A stretch of 64,000 nt of DNA from Gordonia malaquae NBRC 108250 (GTDB lineage: Bacteria; Actinomycetota; Actinomycetes; Mycobacteriales; Mycobacteriaceae): positions 37,608-101,607 of the forward strand of contig NZ_BAOP01000018.1 of assembly GCF_000344135.1 (NCBI RefSeq), written 5' to 3'. Below, one piece after another: positions 1 through 9,704 of this stretch; position 1 is the first letter of the stretch; the number at the start of each line of letters is the position of its first letter. The notes under the pieces were generated by a model. That model did no database searches. It saw only the letters and a list, made by a program, of their open reading frames with translations, and had not been told where the DNA came from. A program made the position numbers and the translations under genes.

Positions 1-298
1 CGAAGTCCAACGACTTCGGGAATGCGGCGTCGGAGAGGTTCTTCTCACACTGGGTGCTGCGGTACTTCTCGTAGTCGAGCGAGTTCCGCGCCGTGTACAT
101 GTCGTTGACGACGTTCTGGACCTGAGCGGAGTCGGTGAGCCGCTCTTCCGCAGGGTTGGTCCAGTGACGGATCCCGATGAATCCGACGGCGAGCAGCACG
201 ACGACGAACGCGATGATGAAAGGCAGCGCGTCCCGCCACGTCTTCGGGGCCTGCTCCTCGGCGGGCACGTCGGTGCTGTCGGGCTGTTTCGCGCTCAT
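1..298 (-). CDS. Membrane-anchored protein, C-terminus cut by window edge
   Basis: Reads leftward from the ATG at 296-298 and runs off the window, so only about 99 N-terminal residues are visible. There is a short charged cytoplasmic N-terminus with the word EEQAPKTWRD, one hydrophobic segment at about residues 25-43 (FIIAFVVVLLAVGFIGI), then an extracytoplasmic part with a conserved-looking YTARNSLDYEKYRSTQC stretch. The plan (disordered head, one membrane segment, small outer domain with a lone Cys) resembles the protein at 14134-15126, whose outer domain also has a '..A..Y..A.N..D...LR...C' pattern. That points to the Mce-associated/DUF4878-like class of small outer domains. The function is unknown, and the domain assignment is an inference from a fragment. 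Confidence 0.7.
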   Translation of the reverse strand, partial: MSAKQPDSTDVPAEEQAPKTWRDALPFIIAFVVVLLAVGFIGIRHWTNPAEERLTDSAQVQNVVNDMYTARNSLDYEKYRSTQCEKNLSDAAFPKSLDF

Positions 299-409
299 AG
301 GTCCTGAGTCTATCGAGTTGGGCGTCGGTGGTCGGCGGGGCGTCCCGCCCAGTTCAGCGCGGCATACCGGGTCCAGATCGTCAAGAGTTTCCCTCACGCC
401 CAGGACGAC

Positions 410-428
410 TGAGGTTCACCTCACTTAG
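410..428. promoter_or_regulatory. IdeR/DtxR-box-like palindrome upstream of fprA
   Basis: TGAGGTTCACCTCACTTAG matches 13 of 19 positions of the mycobacterial iron-box consensus as I remember it, and holds the inner palindrome TGAGGT-nn-ACCTCA. It lies just upstream of a plausible -35 for fprA. Binding by an iron regulator is inferred; the match is moderate. Confidence 0.3.
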
Positions 429-433
429 AGATT

Positions 434-461
434 TTGGCAGGGACCGCACACGACCTAACGT
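434..461 (+). promoter_or_regulatory. Putative fprA promoter
   Basis: TTGGCA at 434-439 and TAACGT at 456-461 are separated by 16 bp, followed by a leader of roughly 35-40 nt that contains the fprA ribosome binding site. The promoter is assigned by eye only. Confidence 0.35.
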
Positions 462-504
462 AAGAGACGACAGCATTCCAACCAGTGCGAGGAAGCACGA
501 GCAC

Positions 505-1887
505 ATGACTGACACCAACCGCCCGTTGCGGGTCGCCATCGTCGGCGCCGGACCGGCAGGCATCTACTGTGCCGATGCCCTGATGAAGTCGGACACCGCC
601 GGTGAACGCGGCGTGAGCATCGACCTCTACGAGCGCATGCCCGCTCCGTTCGGCCTGATCCGCTACGGCGTCGCGCCTGACCACCCGCGCATCAAGGGCA
701 TCATCAACGCCCTGCACAAGGTCCTCGACAAGCCGCAGGTCCGCCTGCTCGGCAACATCGACTACGGCACCGACATCACGCTGGACGACCTGCGCGCCCA
801 CTACGACGCCATCGTCTTCTCGACAGGTGCCACCGACGACCGCGGCATGGACATCCCGGGAATCGATCTCGAGCGCAGCTACGGCGCAGGCGAGTTCGTC
901 GCCTGGTACGACGGCCATCCCGACTTCTCGCGCACCTGGCCGCTGGAGGAGGAGAAGGTCGCCGTCATCGGTGTCGGCAACGTTGCACTCGACGTCGCGC
1001 GTGTCCTCGCCAAGACCGGCGACGAACTGCTGCCGACGGAGATCCCGGACAACGTCTACCAGGGTCTCAAGTCGAACAAGGCGATCGAGGTGCACGTGTT
1101 CGGCCGTCGTGGTCCGGCGCAGGCCAAGTTCACGCCGCTCGAGCTCAAGGAACTCGATCACTCGCCGAACATCGAGGTGATCGTCGATCCCGAGGACATC
1201 GAGTACGACGAGGGATCGGCCGTCGCCCGCCGCAGCAGCAAGATCACTGATCAGGTCGCGACGATCATCGAGAACTACGCGATCCGTGAGCCGAAGCAGG
1301 GCGCGATTCACAAGCTGTTCCTGCACTTCTTCGAGAACCCCGTTGAGGTCCTCGGTGAGGACGGCAAGGTGGTCGGTCTCCGCACCGAGCGCACCGAGCT
1401 CGACGGCACGGGCAACGTGAAGCCGACCGGCGCGATCCGCGAGTGGGATGTCACCGCCATCTACCGCGCGGTCGGATACCTCTCGGACAATCTGCCAGGT
1501 CTCCCCTTCGACAGCCAGGCAGGCGTCATCCCGAACGAGGCCGGGCGAGTGTTCGACGACGGCGCTCATCTGACCGGGCTGTACACGACCGGATGGATCA
1601 AGCGCGGGCCCGTCGGTCTCATCGGCCATACCAAGGGCGACGCCAACGAGACCGTCGAGTGCATTCTCGACGACATGAAGGCCGGCACGTTGAACACGCC
1701 TGCGACCCCGGCAGACGACGCGATCATCGCGCTGCTCGAAGAGCGCAAGATCCCGTTCACCACGTGGGACGGCTGGAACCGTCTCGACGAGCACGAGCGC
1801 GCTCTCGGCGCCGAGCAGGGTCGCGACCGCATCAAGGTCGTCGAGCGCCACGACATGTTGGCCGCATCCGAGCCTGACAAGGTCTGA
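505..1887 (+). CDS. fprA: Ferredoxin/flavodoxin-NADP+ reductase (FprA, adrenodoxin-reductase type)
   Basis: A 460-residue FAD/NADPH flavoprotein that passes electrons between NADPH and ferredoxin, for example for P450 partners. FAD Rossmann motif GAGPAG is at residues 14-19, followed by YERMPAPFGLIRYGVAPDHP, a hallmark of the adrenodoxin-reductase family. The NADPH motif VIGVGNVALD is near residues 154-163 and the C-terminal GWIKRGPVGLIGHTKGDA block near 365-382. Length matches M. tuberculosis FprA (about 456). The ATG at 505 is chosen because the FAD motif starts 13 residues later and GAGGAAG lies just upstream; an upstream in-frame extension has no family support. It is monocistronic, ending in a strong terminator, with an iron-box-like site upstream. 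Confidence 0.95.
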   Translation: MTDTNRPLRVAIVGAGPAGIYCADALMKSDTAGERGVSIDLYERMPAPFGLIRYGVAPDHPRIKGIINALHKVLDKPQVRLLGNIDYGTDITLDDLRAHYDAIVFSTGATDDRGMDIPGIDLERSYGAGEFVAWYDGHPDFSRTWPLEEEKVAVIGVGNVALDVARVLAKTGDELLPTEIPDNVYQGLKSNKAIEVHVFGRRGPAQAKFTPLELKELDHSPNIEVIVDPEDIEYDEGSAVARRSSKITDQVATIIENYAIREPKQGAIHKLFLHFFENPVEVLGEDGKVVGLRTERTELDGTGNVKPTGAIREWDVTAIYRAVGYLSDNLPGLPFDSQAGVIPNEAGRVFDDGAHLTGLYTTGWIKRGPVGLIGHTKGDANETVECILDDMKAGTLNTPATPADDAIIALLEERKIPFTTWDGWNRLDEHERALGAEQGRDRIKVVERHDMLAASEPDKV

Positions 1888-1899
1888 TCTGCACAGACG

Positions 1900-1935
1900 A
1901 CAAAAGGTCCGTCCCGAAAGGGACGGACCTTTTGT
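1900..1935. terminator. Bidirectional intrinsic terminator between fprA and the 1949 gene
   Basis: A perfect 16-bp stem (ACAAAAGGTCCGTCCC and its complement) with a GAAA loop. It is A-rich on one outer flank and TTTTGT on the other, between two convergent genes. Confidence 0.9.
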
Positions 1936-1948
1936 CTGTTGTCGAAGT

Positions 1949-2410
1949 CTACGGCTTCGGCTGCGAACGCTTCACGTTCTGCCAGTAGCCTGCGTTGTTG
2001 AACGGGTTCTCGACCTGCTGGCCGATCGTGTAGCCGGAGATCGACGCGGGCCAGCAGCCCTTCCACTTGTCGTTCCACAGGATCGCGGTCTGACCGGGCT
2101 TGAGCTCGCCGGTCTTGGTCTTCTTGTCCTTGTCTGCCTTGACCCACCGGGTCGGTCCGCCGAACTCGGTGACGGTCACGCCGGTCATCGTCGAGCCGCC
2201 GATGTTCTTGACGCCCATGAAGCGGTTCATCTGCCAGACGGGGCCGTCGGACCAGTTGGGGCCCCAGAGTTTGAACGTACAGGTGACGCCGCCGATGATC
2301 TGGAGATCTCCGGGGCCTGCGGCCTGAGCCGGAGCAGCGACAAGCGAGCTTGCACCGATTGCGCCCGCCGCGGCGATGCCGACGGCAGCACGTGTCAGGG
2401 TCTTCTTCAT
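1949..2410 (-). CDS. Small secreted protein of unknown function
   Basis: A 153-residue protein with a classical signal peptide: MKK start, hydrophobic core (AAVGIAAAGAIGASSLVA) and cleavage likely after APAQA near residue 31. The mature part of about 120 residues has two cysteines far apart in sequence (near VTCTF and KGCWP), which could form one disulfide, and many Trp/Gly. I recognise no enzyme motif. The start at 2410 is preferred because GAAAGG sits about 9-14 nt upstream; the longer reading from 2443 would put extra charged residues before the signal peptide. It is convergent with fprA across the shared terminator. Similar short secreted proteins are common in mycolata, but the family is not identified. 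Confidence 0.75.
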   Translation of the reverse strand: MKKTLTRAAVGIAAAGAIGASSLVAAPAQAAGPGDLQIIGGVTCTFKLWGPNWSDGPVWQMNRFMGVKNIGGSTMTGVTVTEFGGPTRWVKADKDKKTKTGELKPGQTAILWNDKWKGCWPASISGYTIGQQVENPFNNAGYWQNVKRSQPKP

Positions 2411-2537
2411 GAGGAGTACCTTTCGTTTCATCTGATAGAGCAACAGGTGGAAGCGTGTCCGCCCTTAACCGGTCTATCGGGACCCGCATACACGGGTGTT
2501 ACGAAACTGTTCAGGTTTTCCTCAGGTGGGGCACGGA

Positions 2538-4016
2538 TCAGGCGGGTGAGGGTCCCGGCCTGCGGGGCGGAGCGGGGTGGCCGCCCGCACCGGGCGGAGG
2601 CGGGGCGACGGGCCTCGGGCCTGCGGGTCCGGCTGGTCCGGGGCGCGGTCCTCCTGGACGTCCCATGGGTGGGCGCGGAGGCTGGCCCATGGGACCTCCG
2701 CGTGGCATCGGCGGCCGGGGCTGCGCGGGCTGCGGACGTTTGACCGCGACAGTCTCCTGCGCGACGGTCGGCGGCGCCGTGGGTTCGGCCGCGTCGGCGA
2801 CGAGTGGCTGAACGAGTTCCGCCGCGCGTGTCGCCTTCTGACGCGCGATGTCGGTGGTCGGCGCGGTCGCGACGGCGACGCCCATCCGACGGCGCGCGAA
2901 GCTCTCCGGCTTTCCGAACAGTCTGACGTCGACGGCCGGGTCGGCCAGCGCCTGGGCGACGCCCGCGAACTTGATGCCGACGGCTTCGTGCCTGCCGTAG
3001 ATGACGGCAGACGCGCCCGGCGACACCGCGGTGGTGTCGACGGGCAGCCCGAGGACCGCTCGAGCGTGGAGTTCGAACTCGGAGAGTCGCTGAGTGGCCA
3101 GGGTGACCAGTCCGGTGTCGTGCGGGCGGGGGCTGACCTCGGAGAAGTACACCTCGTCGCCTTTGACGAACAGTTCAACGCCGAACACACCGCGGCCGGT
3201 GCCCTCGCCGTCGCCCATCGCGGTGGCGATCCGCGCGGCCACCGACCGAGCGGTGCCGTAGGCGATCTCGCTCATCGGCTGAGGCTGCCAGCTCTCGACG
3301 TAATCGCCGGACACCTGACGGTGGCCGATGGGATCACAGAAGTAGGTTGCGAGCTTGCCTGTCGACGGATCGACGGCGCGCACGGTGAGCAGGGTGATCT
3401 CGTAATCGAAGTCGACGAAGCCCTCGATGATCACGCGGTCGTTGTTGACTCTGGCGCCGGTCCGCGCCGCTTCCCATGCCGCATCGATGTCGTCGGGGCC
3501 CTTGAGCACGCTCTGGCCCTTGCCCGACGACGACATCACCGGCTTCACCACACACGGGAATCCGATGCTCGTGACGGCGCGGCGCATCTCCTCCAACGAG
3601 CCCGCGAACAGGTAGGGCGACGTCGGGAGCCCGAGTTCCTCGTCGGCGAGGCGACGGATCCGTTCACGATCGAGCGTGGCCGACACCGCCTTGGCACTCG
3701 GGATCACCTCGGCCAGGCCTTCGCTCTCGACCGCTTCGAGAGCGTCGGTCGCGATCGCCTCGATCTCTGGGAGCACGTAGTGCGGCTTGTGCTTGTCGAT
3801 CACGGCACGGACCTGCGCGGCGTCGGTCATGTCGATCACTTCGGCGTGATGTGCCACCTGGTGGGCCGGAGCGTCGGCGTATCGATCGACGGCGACGACC
3901 TCGACACCGAATCGTTGCAGAGCGATCGTCACTTCTTTGCCGAGCTCACCCGAACCGAGCAGGAGGACTTTGACCGCGGTCGGACTCAGCGGGGTGCCGA
4001 TCACTGTAGACGCCAT
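2538..4016 (-). CDS. purT: Formate-dependent phosphoribosylglycinamide formyltransferase (PurT) with Pro/Gly-rich tail
   Basis: PurT makes formyl-GAR from GAR, formate and ATP, the folate-independent route for purine step 3. The ATP-grasp protein starts with [12 protein letters not shown] near residues 17-28 and continues with [27 protein letters not shown] and [13 protein letters not shown], all hallmark PurT segments. The core ends near residue 400, the usual size; a further tail of about 75-85 residues made almost only of P, G, A, R and Q follows (for example [17 protein letters not shown]). The ATG at 4016 begins [12 protein letters not shown]; a longer in-frame reading adds residues absent from the family. 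TAAACT lies 7 nt before this ATG with no Shine-Dalgarno, suggesting a leaderless mRNA. It is divergent from the 4086 gene. Confidence 0.92.
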   Translation of the reverse strand: MASTVIGTPLSPTAVKVLLLGSGELGKEVTIALQRFGVEVVAVDRYADAPAHQVAHHAEVIDMTDAAQVRAVIDKHKPHYVLPEIEAIATDALEAVESEGLAEVIPSAKAVSATLDRERIRRLADEELGLPTSPYLFAGSLEEMRRAVTSIGFPCVVKPVMSSSGKGQSVLKGPDDIDAAWEAARTGARVNNDRVIIEGFVDFDYEITLLTVRAVDPSTGKLATYFCDPIGHRQVSGDYVESWQPQPMSEIAYGTARSVAARIATAMGDGEGTGRGVFGVELFVKGDEVYFSEVSPRPHDTGLVTLATQRLSEFELHARAVLGLPVDTTAVSPGASAVIYGRHEAVGIKFAGVAQALADPAVDVRLFGKPESFARRRMGVAVATAPTTDIARQKATRAAELVQPLVADAAEPTAPPTVAQETVAVKRPQPAQPRPPMPRGGPMGQPPRPPMGRPGGPRPGPAGPAGPRPVAPPPPGAGGHPAPPRRPGPSPA

Positions 4017-4023
4017 ACCCGGC

Positions 4024-4029
4024 AGTTTA
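4024..4029 (-). promoter_or_regulatory. -10 hexamer for leaderless purT
   Basis: TAAACT on the minus strand, 7 nt before the purT ATG; no ribosome binding site lies between. Confidence 0.5.
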
Positions 4030-4073
4030 CGGGCATCCGCGCGTGCACCACCCACGGCGGCATTCGATGGAAG

Positions 4074-4079
4074 TACGCT
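4074..4079 (+). promoter_or_regulatory. -10 hexamer for leaderless 4086 gene
   Basis: TACGCT, 6 nt before the ATG at 4086, with no ribosome binding site. It is divergent from the purT -10. Confidence 0.5.
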
Positions 4080-4085
4080 CGGTTG

Positions 4086-4394
4086 ATGGGCGTGTTCGAC
4101 TCCGTGAAGAAGGCATCTCAGAATCTCGCAGTGAAGCAGTCCGCAGAGGACAACGCCCGCGTCGCGACGATGTTCCCCGGCGTTGAACTGCCTCGAGTCG
4201 ACTACATCCCGAAGTCGCGCGAGTACGGCACCGCGACACCGACCGCGTACATCGCGACTGTCGGACTACTGCCGGAGGAGTTCGGAATCCTCCCGGTCAA
4301 CTCGGAGAGTGCAGCACAGGGTTTCGAGTTCGTCTACCGAGACCGGCCGGAGTACGCACGCGGGCGAGCCGCGTGGCATCGACATCACGGATAG
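4086..4394 (+). CDS. Conserved-looking hypothetical protein (102 aa)
   Basis: A soluble 102-residue protein starting [22 protein letters not shown], with no signal peptide or membrane segment. Codon use has the high-GC third positions of a real gene. The body contains [32 protein letters not shown] and a charged C-terminus. No family is recognised. It is followed after 5 nt by the VOC-domain gene, so the two are probably cotranscribed. The ATG at 4086 is supported by TACGCT 6 nt upstream. Confidence 0.65.
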   Translation: MGVFDSVKKASQNLAVKQSAEDNARVATMFPGVELPRVDYIPKSREYGTATPTAYIATVGLLPEEFGILPVNSESAAQGFEFVYRDRPEYARGRAAWHRHHG

Positions 4395-4399
4395 GAATC

Positions 4400-4861
4400 A
4401 TGAGTCTCGACATCCAGGTCACCTTCGACGCCCACGATCCGCGGAGTCAGTCGCGTTTCTGGGCGGCAGTGCTCGACTACCGCGTTCCGGGCCCACCTGG
4501 AGTTCAACTCGGACCGGGTGACGACCCGTTCGACGCGTGGGACACGTTCCTCACAGGCCTCGGCGTGCCCGCGTCGCAGTGGAACTCGCGGTCGGCGGCG
4601 GAGGATCCCGACGGAGTGGGTCCACGGCTGTTCTTTCAGCAGGTACCGGAAGACAAGGTCGTCAAGAATCGTGTGCATCTCGACGTGCGCGGGGCGCCCG
4701 GCCTGGTCGGCGACGCCCGCATGGCCGCGCTGGAGGACATGTGCGCTCGCCTGACGTCGCTCGGCGCACAGCGTGTGCGCCGCCAGGATCCCGTCCCGCC
4801 GATGGAGGGCGGTTACATCGTGATGACCGACCCCGAAGGCAACGAGTTCTGCCTCGACTGA
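4400..4861 (+). CDS. VOC-superfamily (glyoxalase-like) protein
   Basis: A 153-residue protein of the glyoxalase/bleomycin-resistance/dioxygenase fold. Visible signatures are the N-terminal VTFDAHDPRSQSRFWAAVLDY, the central RVHLDVRG (the metal-site His of many members lies in 'HLD') and the terminal GGYIVMTDPEGNEFCLD, the classic second-half VOC ending with a possible metal-binding Glu. Actinobacterial proteins with this ending are usually annotated as glyoxalase-like with unknown substrate. The ATG at 4400 follows AGGAA. The gene ends 2 nt before a palindromic repeat element. Confidence 0.8.
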   Translation: MSLDIQVTFDAHDPRSQSRFWAAVLDYRVPGPPGVQLGPGDDPFDAWDTFLTGLGVPASQWNSRSAAEDPDGVGPRLFFQQVPEDKVVKNRVHLDVRGAPGLVGDARMAALEDMCARLTSLGAQRVRRQDPVPPMEGGYIVMTDPEGNEFCLD

Positions 4862-4863
4862 GG

Positions 4864-5189
4864 AACACTGCACTACTCGACACCGACCGCCACCTCGTTG
4901 GCAAACGCGGCCTCCCTGAAGGCCGCGTCTGTCAGTGGAAGTCGCGGGCGACGTCCAGCGCGGCCGCTCCCTACGGGAGCAACACCCAAAGCCGTGTCCA
5001 CGACGAGAACGGGCTGATTCACGCCGAACCGGCCATCTCCCTGCCGAGCACAGGCGAACGAAGCCCCTCACACCCACCACAACCCTCGCCGCGACCCTCA
5101 CAGACAAACGCGGCCTTCACAGAGGCCGCATTTGCCAACGAAGCGTCGGTTTCGTCAACGAAAGCCGCGTTCGTCGACGAGGGCCGCGG
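4864..5189. repeat. Palindromic gene-end element, copy 1 (divergent centre)
   Basis: Fills most of the 447-nt gap between two convergent genes. The left arm (4864-4950) aligns with the arms of the copies at 29.5, 55.1 and 56.5 kb (AACgCTGC..TCGACACcGACCG..CTCGTTGgCAAACGCGG). The inner palindrome is at about 4901-4932. The right arm (5085-5189) is its inverted counterpart, with ACAAACGCGGCCTTCAC at 5104-5120. The roughly 130-bp middle does not resemble the middle of copies 3 and 4. No coding sequence is seen here. Confidence 0.75.
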
Positions 5190-5213
5190 CTCGTTGACGA
5201 CGGAGGCCCTACT

Positions 5214-5250
5214 GCTCGTTGAGCGAGCGCAGCCAGTCGAAGCGTCTGGC
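5214..5250. repeat. Dispersed short repeat (CTCGTTGAGCGAGCGCAGCC type)
   Basis: CTCGTTGAGCGAGCGCAGCC followed by AGTCGAAGCGTCTGG. It is related to the copies at 21061-21127 and 63978-64000 and to the tandem array at 52891-53040. It lies between copy 1 of the palindromic element and the cyclase stop. Confidence 0.55.
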
Positions 5251-5308
5251 GTCGGCCACGGGTTGAGTGGGCACGGTGGGTACTGCGGCCGCTCAAGGAA
5301 CAGGGTGG

Positions 5309-6850
5309 CTACTGTGCGCGGTAGACGGGCGTCGATTCGGTCCGACCGCGGAGGGTCATCTCACGAAGCAGCGACCAATGCGCGGCCTCGTCGGGTGATG
5401 CGGCGCCGATCGCACGAGCCGACGCGACGGGGTGGCGGGGATCGTCTTTGGCGACCTCGGAGAGTCGAGCGCTCTCGTTGACTGGATCACCGATCACCGT
5501 GTACTCGAACCGCTGGACGGCGCCGACGTTGCCCGCGACGACAGTCCCGTGGCTGACGCCGATGCCCGCCGTCAGTTCCGGTACGTCCGCGGCGAGTCCG
5601 TCGGCGATCTCCCGGGCTGCGGTGAGCGCTGCAGTCGCCGGCTCATCGAGCGCGACCGGGGCGCCGAAGATCGCGAGAACCGCGTCGCCCTCGAACTTGT
5701 TGACCAGTCCACGGTTGCGTTCAGTGGCGTCGACGATGACGGCGAAGAACCTGTTGAGCAGGGCGACGACCTCGGTCGGTGAGCGCTTCTCGGCGATCGT
5801 CGTCGACCCGATGACGTCGACGAAGACCACGGCGACCACTTGCTCGGTTCCGCCTAGCTCTGGGTCGCTGCGCAGAGCGGCGGCGGCGACGTCCCGCCCG
5901 ACGTGCCGTCCGAACAAGTCTCGCAGTCGCTCCTGCTCCCGAAGCCCCGAGACCATCGTGTTGAATCCGTACTGCAGTTCTCCCAGCTCTGAGCCGTCGT
6001 AGACGACGAGGTCGACGTCGTGATCGACGGCTCCGCCGCGGACCTCCGCCATCCCTGCACGTACGCTCTGCAGGGGCCCGGTGATGCTCCACACGAACAG
6101 CGACGTAGTGAGCAGACCGACCGCTCCCGCGATCACCGCGAGCACGGAGACTGAGATGAGGACGCTGGTACTGCTCGTCTCACCGCGTATCGCGCCGAAC
6201 AGCACGACGAATGTGATGCCGAGCAGCGGCACGCCCGTACCGATGAACCAACTGGTGAAGGCGCGAGACCGCACCGTGCCGCCGCGCATGCCGAGGCCTG
6301 CCTGCATCATCCTCGCCCACACCGGCCGCAGCAGTATCTCGGTGAACAGACTCGCGATCGACACGACGACGAGTCCGCACATCAGGATGATCAGGACCGT
6401 CTTCGGGATCAGCTCGGGATCGGCGAGCCCGTACAGCAGGCCGAGCACACCCGCGCCCCCGATCCACAGCACACCTTGCAGAAGGACGAGGCGTCGTTGT
6501 GCACGACGCGCCCGCCTGGCGTCGTCGCGAGACGGGACCTCCCCGTCGATCGACCACCGGACGGCTTTGACCGTCGACGCCGTTCCGACGACCACACCGA
6601 GCAGGAGTGCCACTCCGATGTAGACCGGCACTGCGAGAAAGTTGATCAGGACCAGGTCACGCCGCAGGAACGACGGTTCCGGGATGCCGAACAGCACCAG
6701 GCAGATCGCGATCACGATGCCGATCACGTTCGCCGTGACGATCGCGATGGTGAGGAACGTCTGGATCCGCACCCGCTGGCTGCGGCTCGATTGATCAGCC
6801 GACCCCAGCAGCACGGAACCGTAGTCCCTGCTGATCCCCGGCATCCTCAT
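5309..6850 (-). CDS. Membrane-bound class III adenylate/guanylate cyclase
   Basis: A 513-residue integral membrane cyclase that makes cAMP (or cGMP) from NTP. The N-terminal half has about six membrane segments (from QTFLTIAIVTANVIGIVIAI to VLISVSVLAVIAGAVGLL), then a HAMP linker (SITGPLQSVRAGMAEVRGG, about residues 255-310) and the catalytic domain (about 330-510). Metal-site Asp residues lie in VVFVDVIGST (near 341) and NKFEGDAVLAIFG (near 385); the transition-state Asn/Arg region is NVGAVQRFEYTVIGDPVNESARL. Architecture equals the Rv1318c/Rv1319c/Rv1320c/Rv3645 group. It starts 19 nt after purA on the same strand; TAGAGT 6 nt before the ATG would also allow its own leaderless transcript. 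Confidence 0.93.
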   Translation of the reverse strand: MRMPGISRDYGSVLLGSADQSSRSQRVRIQTFLTIAIVTANVIGIVIAICLVLFGIPEPSFLRRDLVLINFLAVPVYIGVALLLGVVVGTASTVKAVRWSIDGEVPSRDDARRARRAQRRLVLLQGVLWIGGAGVLGLLYGLADPELIPKTVLIILMCGLVVVSIASLFTEILLRPVWARMMQAGLGMRGGTVRSRAFTSWFIGTGVPLLGITFVVLFGAIRGETSSTSVLISVSVLAVIAGAVGLLTTSLFVWSITGPLQSVRAGMAEVRGGAVDHDVDLVVYDGSELGELQYGFNTMVSGLREQERLRDLFGRHVGRDVAAAALRSDPELGGTEQVVAVVFVDVIGSTTIAEKRSPTEVVALLNRFFAVIVDATERNRGLVNKFEGDAVLAIFGAPVALDEPATAALTAAREIADGLAADVPELTAGIGVSHGTVVAGNVGAVQRFEYTVIGDPVNESARLSEVAKDDPRHPVASARAIGAASPDEAAHWSLLREMTLRGRTESTPVYRAQ

Positions 6851-6869
6851 GAGAGGACTCTAGCCAGTC

Positions 6870-8180
<1,311 letters not shown>

Positions 8181-8268
8181 CTACCCTATCGGGTCGCGGG
8201 CCGCGAGCGCCTATTGGTCGCCGAGTGTCTTCGGCAGCGACTCGACAGGCGTGGCGTGAGCCGCTGGT

Positions 8269-8274
8269 TAGGCT
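8269..8274 (+). promoter_or_regulatory. -10 hexamer for leaderless 8281 gene
   Basis: TAGGCT, 6 nt before the GTG at 8281; no Shine-Dalgarno is present. Confidence 0.5.
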
Positions 8275-8280
8275 GGTCGA

Positions 8281-8922
8281 GTGGCAGCAACACATCTCAC
8301 GCCGTCGAGGCCGGAAGACGGTGGCCTCACAGCGGCTCAACTCGTGGCCGACGCCGTGACCGACCCCGACCTGACCCGCCTCATCGTGTCGCCCCCGGCC
8401 GCAGCCGAGTCGGGCGTCGACCCGGACGTCTTTCTGTCCCAGGTGGTGGCGGCGCTGATGAAGAACGACCGCCTCGACATCGAAATCGCCTACATCGCAC
8501 CGCATTCGACACGGGCGACCAAGGTGTACGGGCTGAAGCACGGCGCCAGGGCGATCGCTCTCGCCGAGTCGGGCGTGGCCCGGACACTCCCCTTGATCCG
8601 CGATGACGCCGCCACCGTGCTCGTCGGACGGGCTCGCCATCTGGGTGCGGAGGGCGCGCGGCTGCACGGCGAGACGTACGTGGACTCGCATCGGCTGTTC
8701 GACGGGGAGACGACGGCCGTCGAGATCGAGCCCACCGTTGACGAGCCGGGAGTCCGAGGGCGTGTCGCGCGCAGGCTGCCGGGCGGCTGGCACGCCGGGC
8801 GCGCCGTCCAGACGGGCGGGACCAACGTGGTCGTCGAACGCGAAGGTGTGCTCACTGAGCGGGTGGTGAAGCGGTCGACCTTCTACCGCCACCACATCGA
8901 CTGGAAGCTGGTCGCGACGTGA
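8281..8922 (+). CDS. Conserved hypothetical protein, Rv0358-like
   Basis: A 213-residue soluble protein with no signal or membrane segment. It is recognised mainly by position: divergent from purA and overlapping a site-2-protease-like gene by 4 nt (GTGA), the order purA-Rv0358-Rv0359 of mycobacteria. Landmarks are LTAAQLVADAVTDPDLTRLIVSP, YIAPHSTRATKVYGL and a C-terminal FYRHHIDWKLVAT. The biochemical role is unknown. The overlap predicts translational coupling with the protease, so the two products may act together. The GTG start is supported by TAGGCT 6 nt upstream. Confidence 0.85.
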   Translation: MAATHLTPSRPEDGGLTAAQLVADAVTDPDLTRLIVSPPAAAESGVDPDVFLSQVVAALMKNDRLDIEIAYIAPHSTRATKVYGLKHGARAIALAESGVARTLPLIRDDAATVLVGRARHLGAEGARLHGETYVDSHRLFDGETTAVEIEPTVDEPGVRGRVARRLPGGWHAGRAVQTGGTNVVVEREGVLTERVVKRSTFYRHHIDWKLVAT

Positions 8923-9704
8923 CGACACCCACCGCGGCCGCATTGAAGTCGGTCCGCCCCGGACCCGTGTTCCTCGGCTTGTGCGCCGCGTTCGGCGTCG
9001 GCGTCTACCTGCTGATCGACTCGGGCAAGGACGACACCGCCACCGCGACGGTCGGCACGGTGCTTGTGGTGTTGAGCGGTTGGGTGATCTCGCTGTCGCT
9101 GCACGAGTTCGCGCACGCGTTCACCGCATTCAGGTTCGGCGACCGCTCGGCCGAGCTCCGCGGGTATCTGACGTTGAATCCGCTCAAGTACACCCACCCG
9201 GCGATGTCGATCGGCTTCCCCCTGCTGATCATCGCGCTCGGAGGCATCGGCTTCCCCGGCGGAGCCGTCTACGTGAACGAGGCCGGCTTCACCCCGGAAC
9301 AGCGGACCAAGGTCTCGCTCGCGGGCCCGGCGGCGAACCTGATACTCGGTCTGGTGCTGTGTGCGGCGCTGATCGGTCTCGCCCCCGGCGACGACCTCGC
9401 AGGCCTGAATCTGTACTCTGCGCTGGCATTGTTGACATTCCTGCAGTTCACGGCCGTTCTGCTGAACATGCTGCCGGTCCCCGGACTCGACGGTTTCGGC
9501 GCGATCGAGCCGTACCTCTCTTACGAGACTCGTCGCTCGGTCGCCAAGGTCGCGCCGTTCGGTTTCCTCATCGTGTTCGTCCTGCTCTACATTCCCGTGC
9601 TGAACAGGACGTTCTTCAACATCGTATACACGGTGATGGACACCTTCGGCATCGACTCGGCGTTCATCAGCTACGGCTGGGCGCTGTTCGAGTTCTGGCG
9701 GTAA
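8919..9704 (+). CDS. Site-2-protease-like M50 metallopeptidase, membrane
   Basis: A 261-residue polytopic protein of the S2P/M50B family. Zinc motif HEFAH is at residues 62-66, and the second metal-ligand motif NMLPVPGLDG at 183-192 supplies the third ligand (Asp191). Six or so hydrophobic segments surround these. It is a compact form without a PDZ domain, corresponding to Rv0359 rather than Rip1. The substrate is unknown; family members cleave membrane-spanning proteins in the bilayer. The GTG start overlaps the preceding stop. Its 3' end overlaps the convergent acyl-CoA ligase gene by 34 nt. Confidence 0.9.
   Translation: MTTPTAAALKSVRPGPVFLGLCAAFGVGVYLLIDSGKDDTATATVGTVLVVLSGWVISLSLHEFAHAFTAFRFGDRSAELRGYLTLNPLKYTHPAMSIGFPLLIIALGGIGFPGGAVYVNEAGFTPEQRTKVSLAGPAANLILGLVLCAALIGLAPGDDLAGLNLYSALALLTFLQFTAVLLNMLPVPGLDGFGAIEPYLSYETRRSVAKVAPFGFLIVFVLLYIPVLNRTFFNIVYTVMDTFGIDSAFISYGWALFEFWR

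Noticed and set aside
421..1851. Long minus-strand frame opposite fprA
   Set aside because: It mirrors the fprA codon pattern and has no family-like sequence; an antisense shadow in high-GC DNA.
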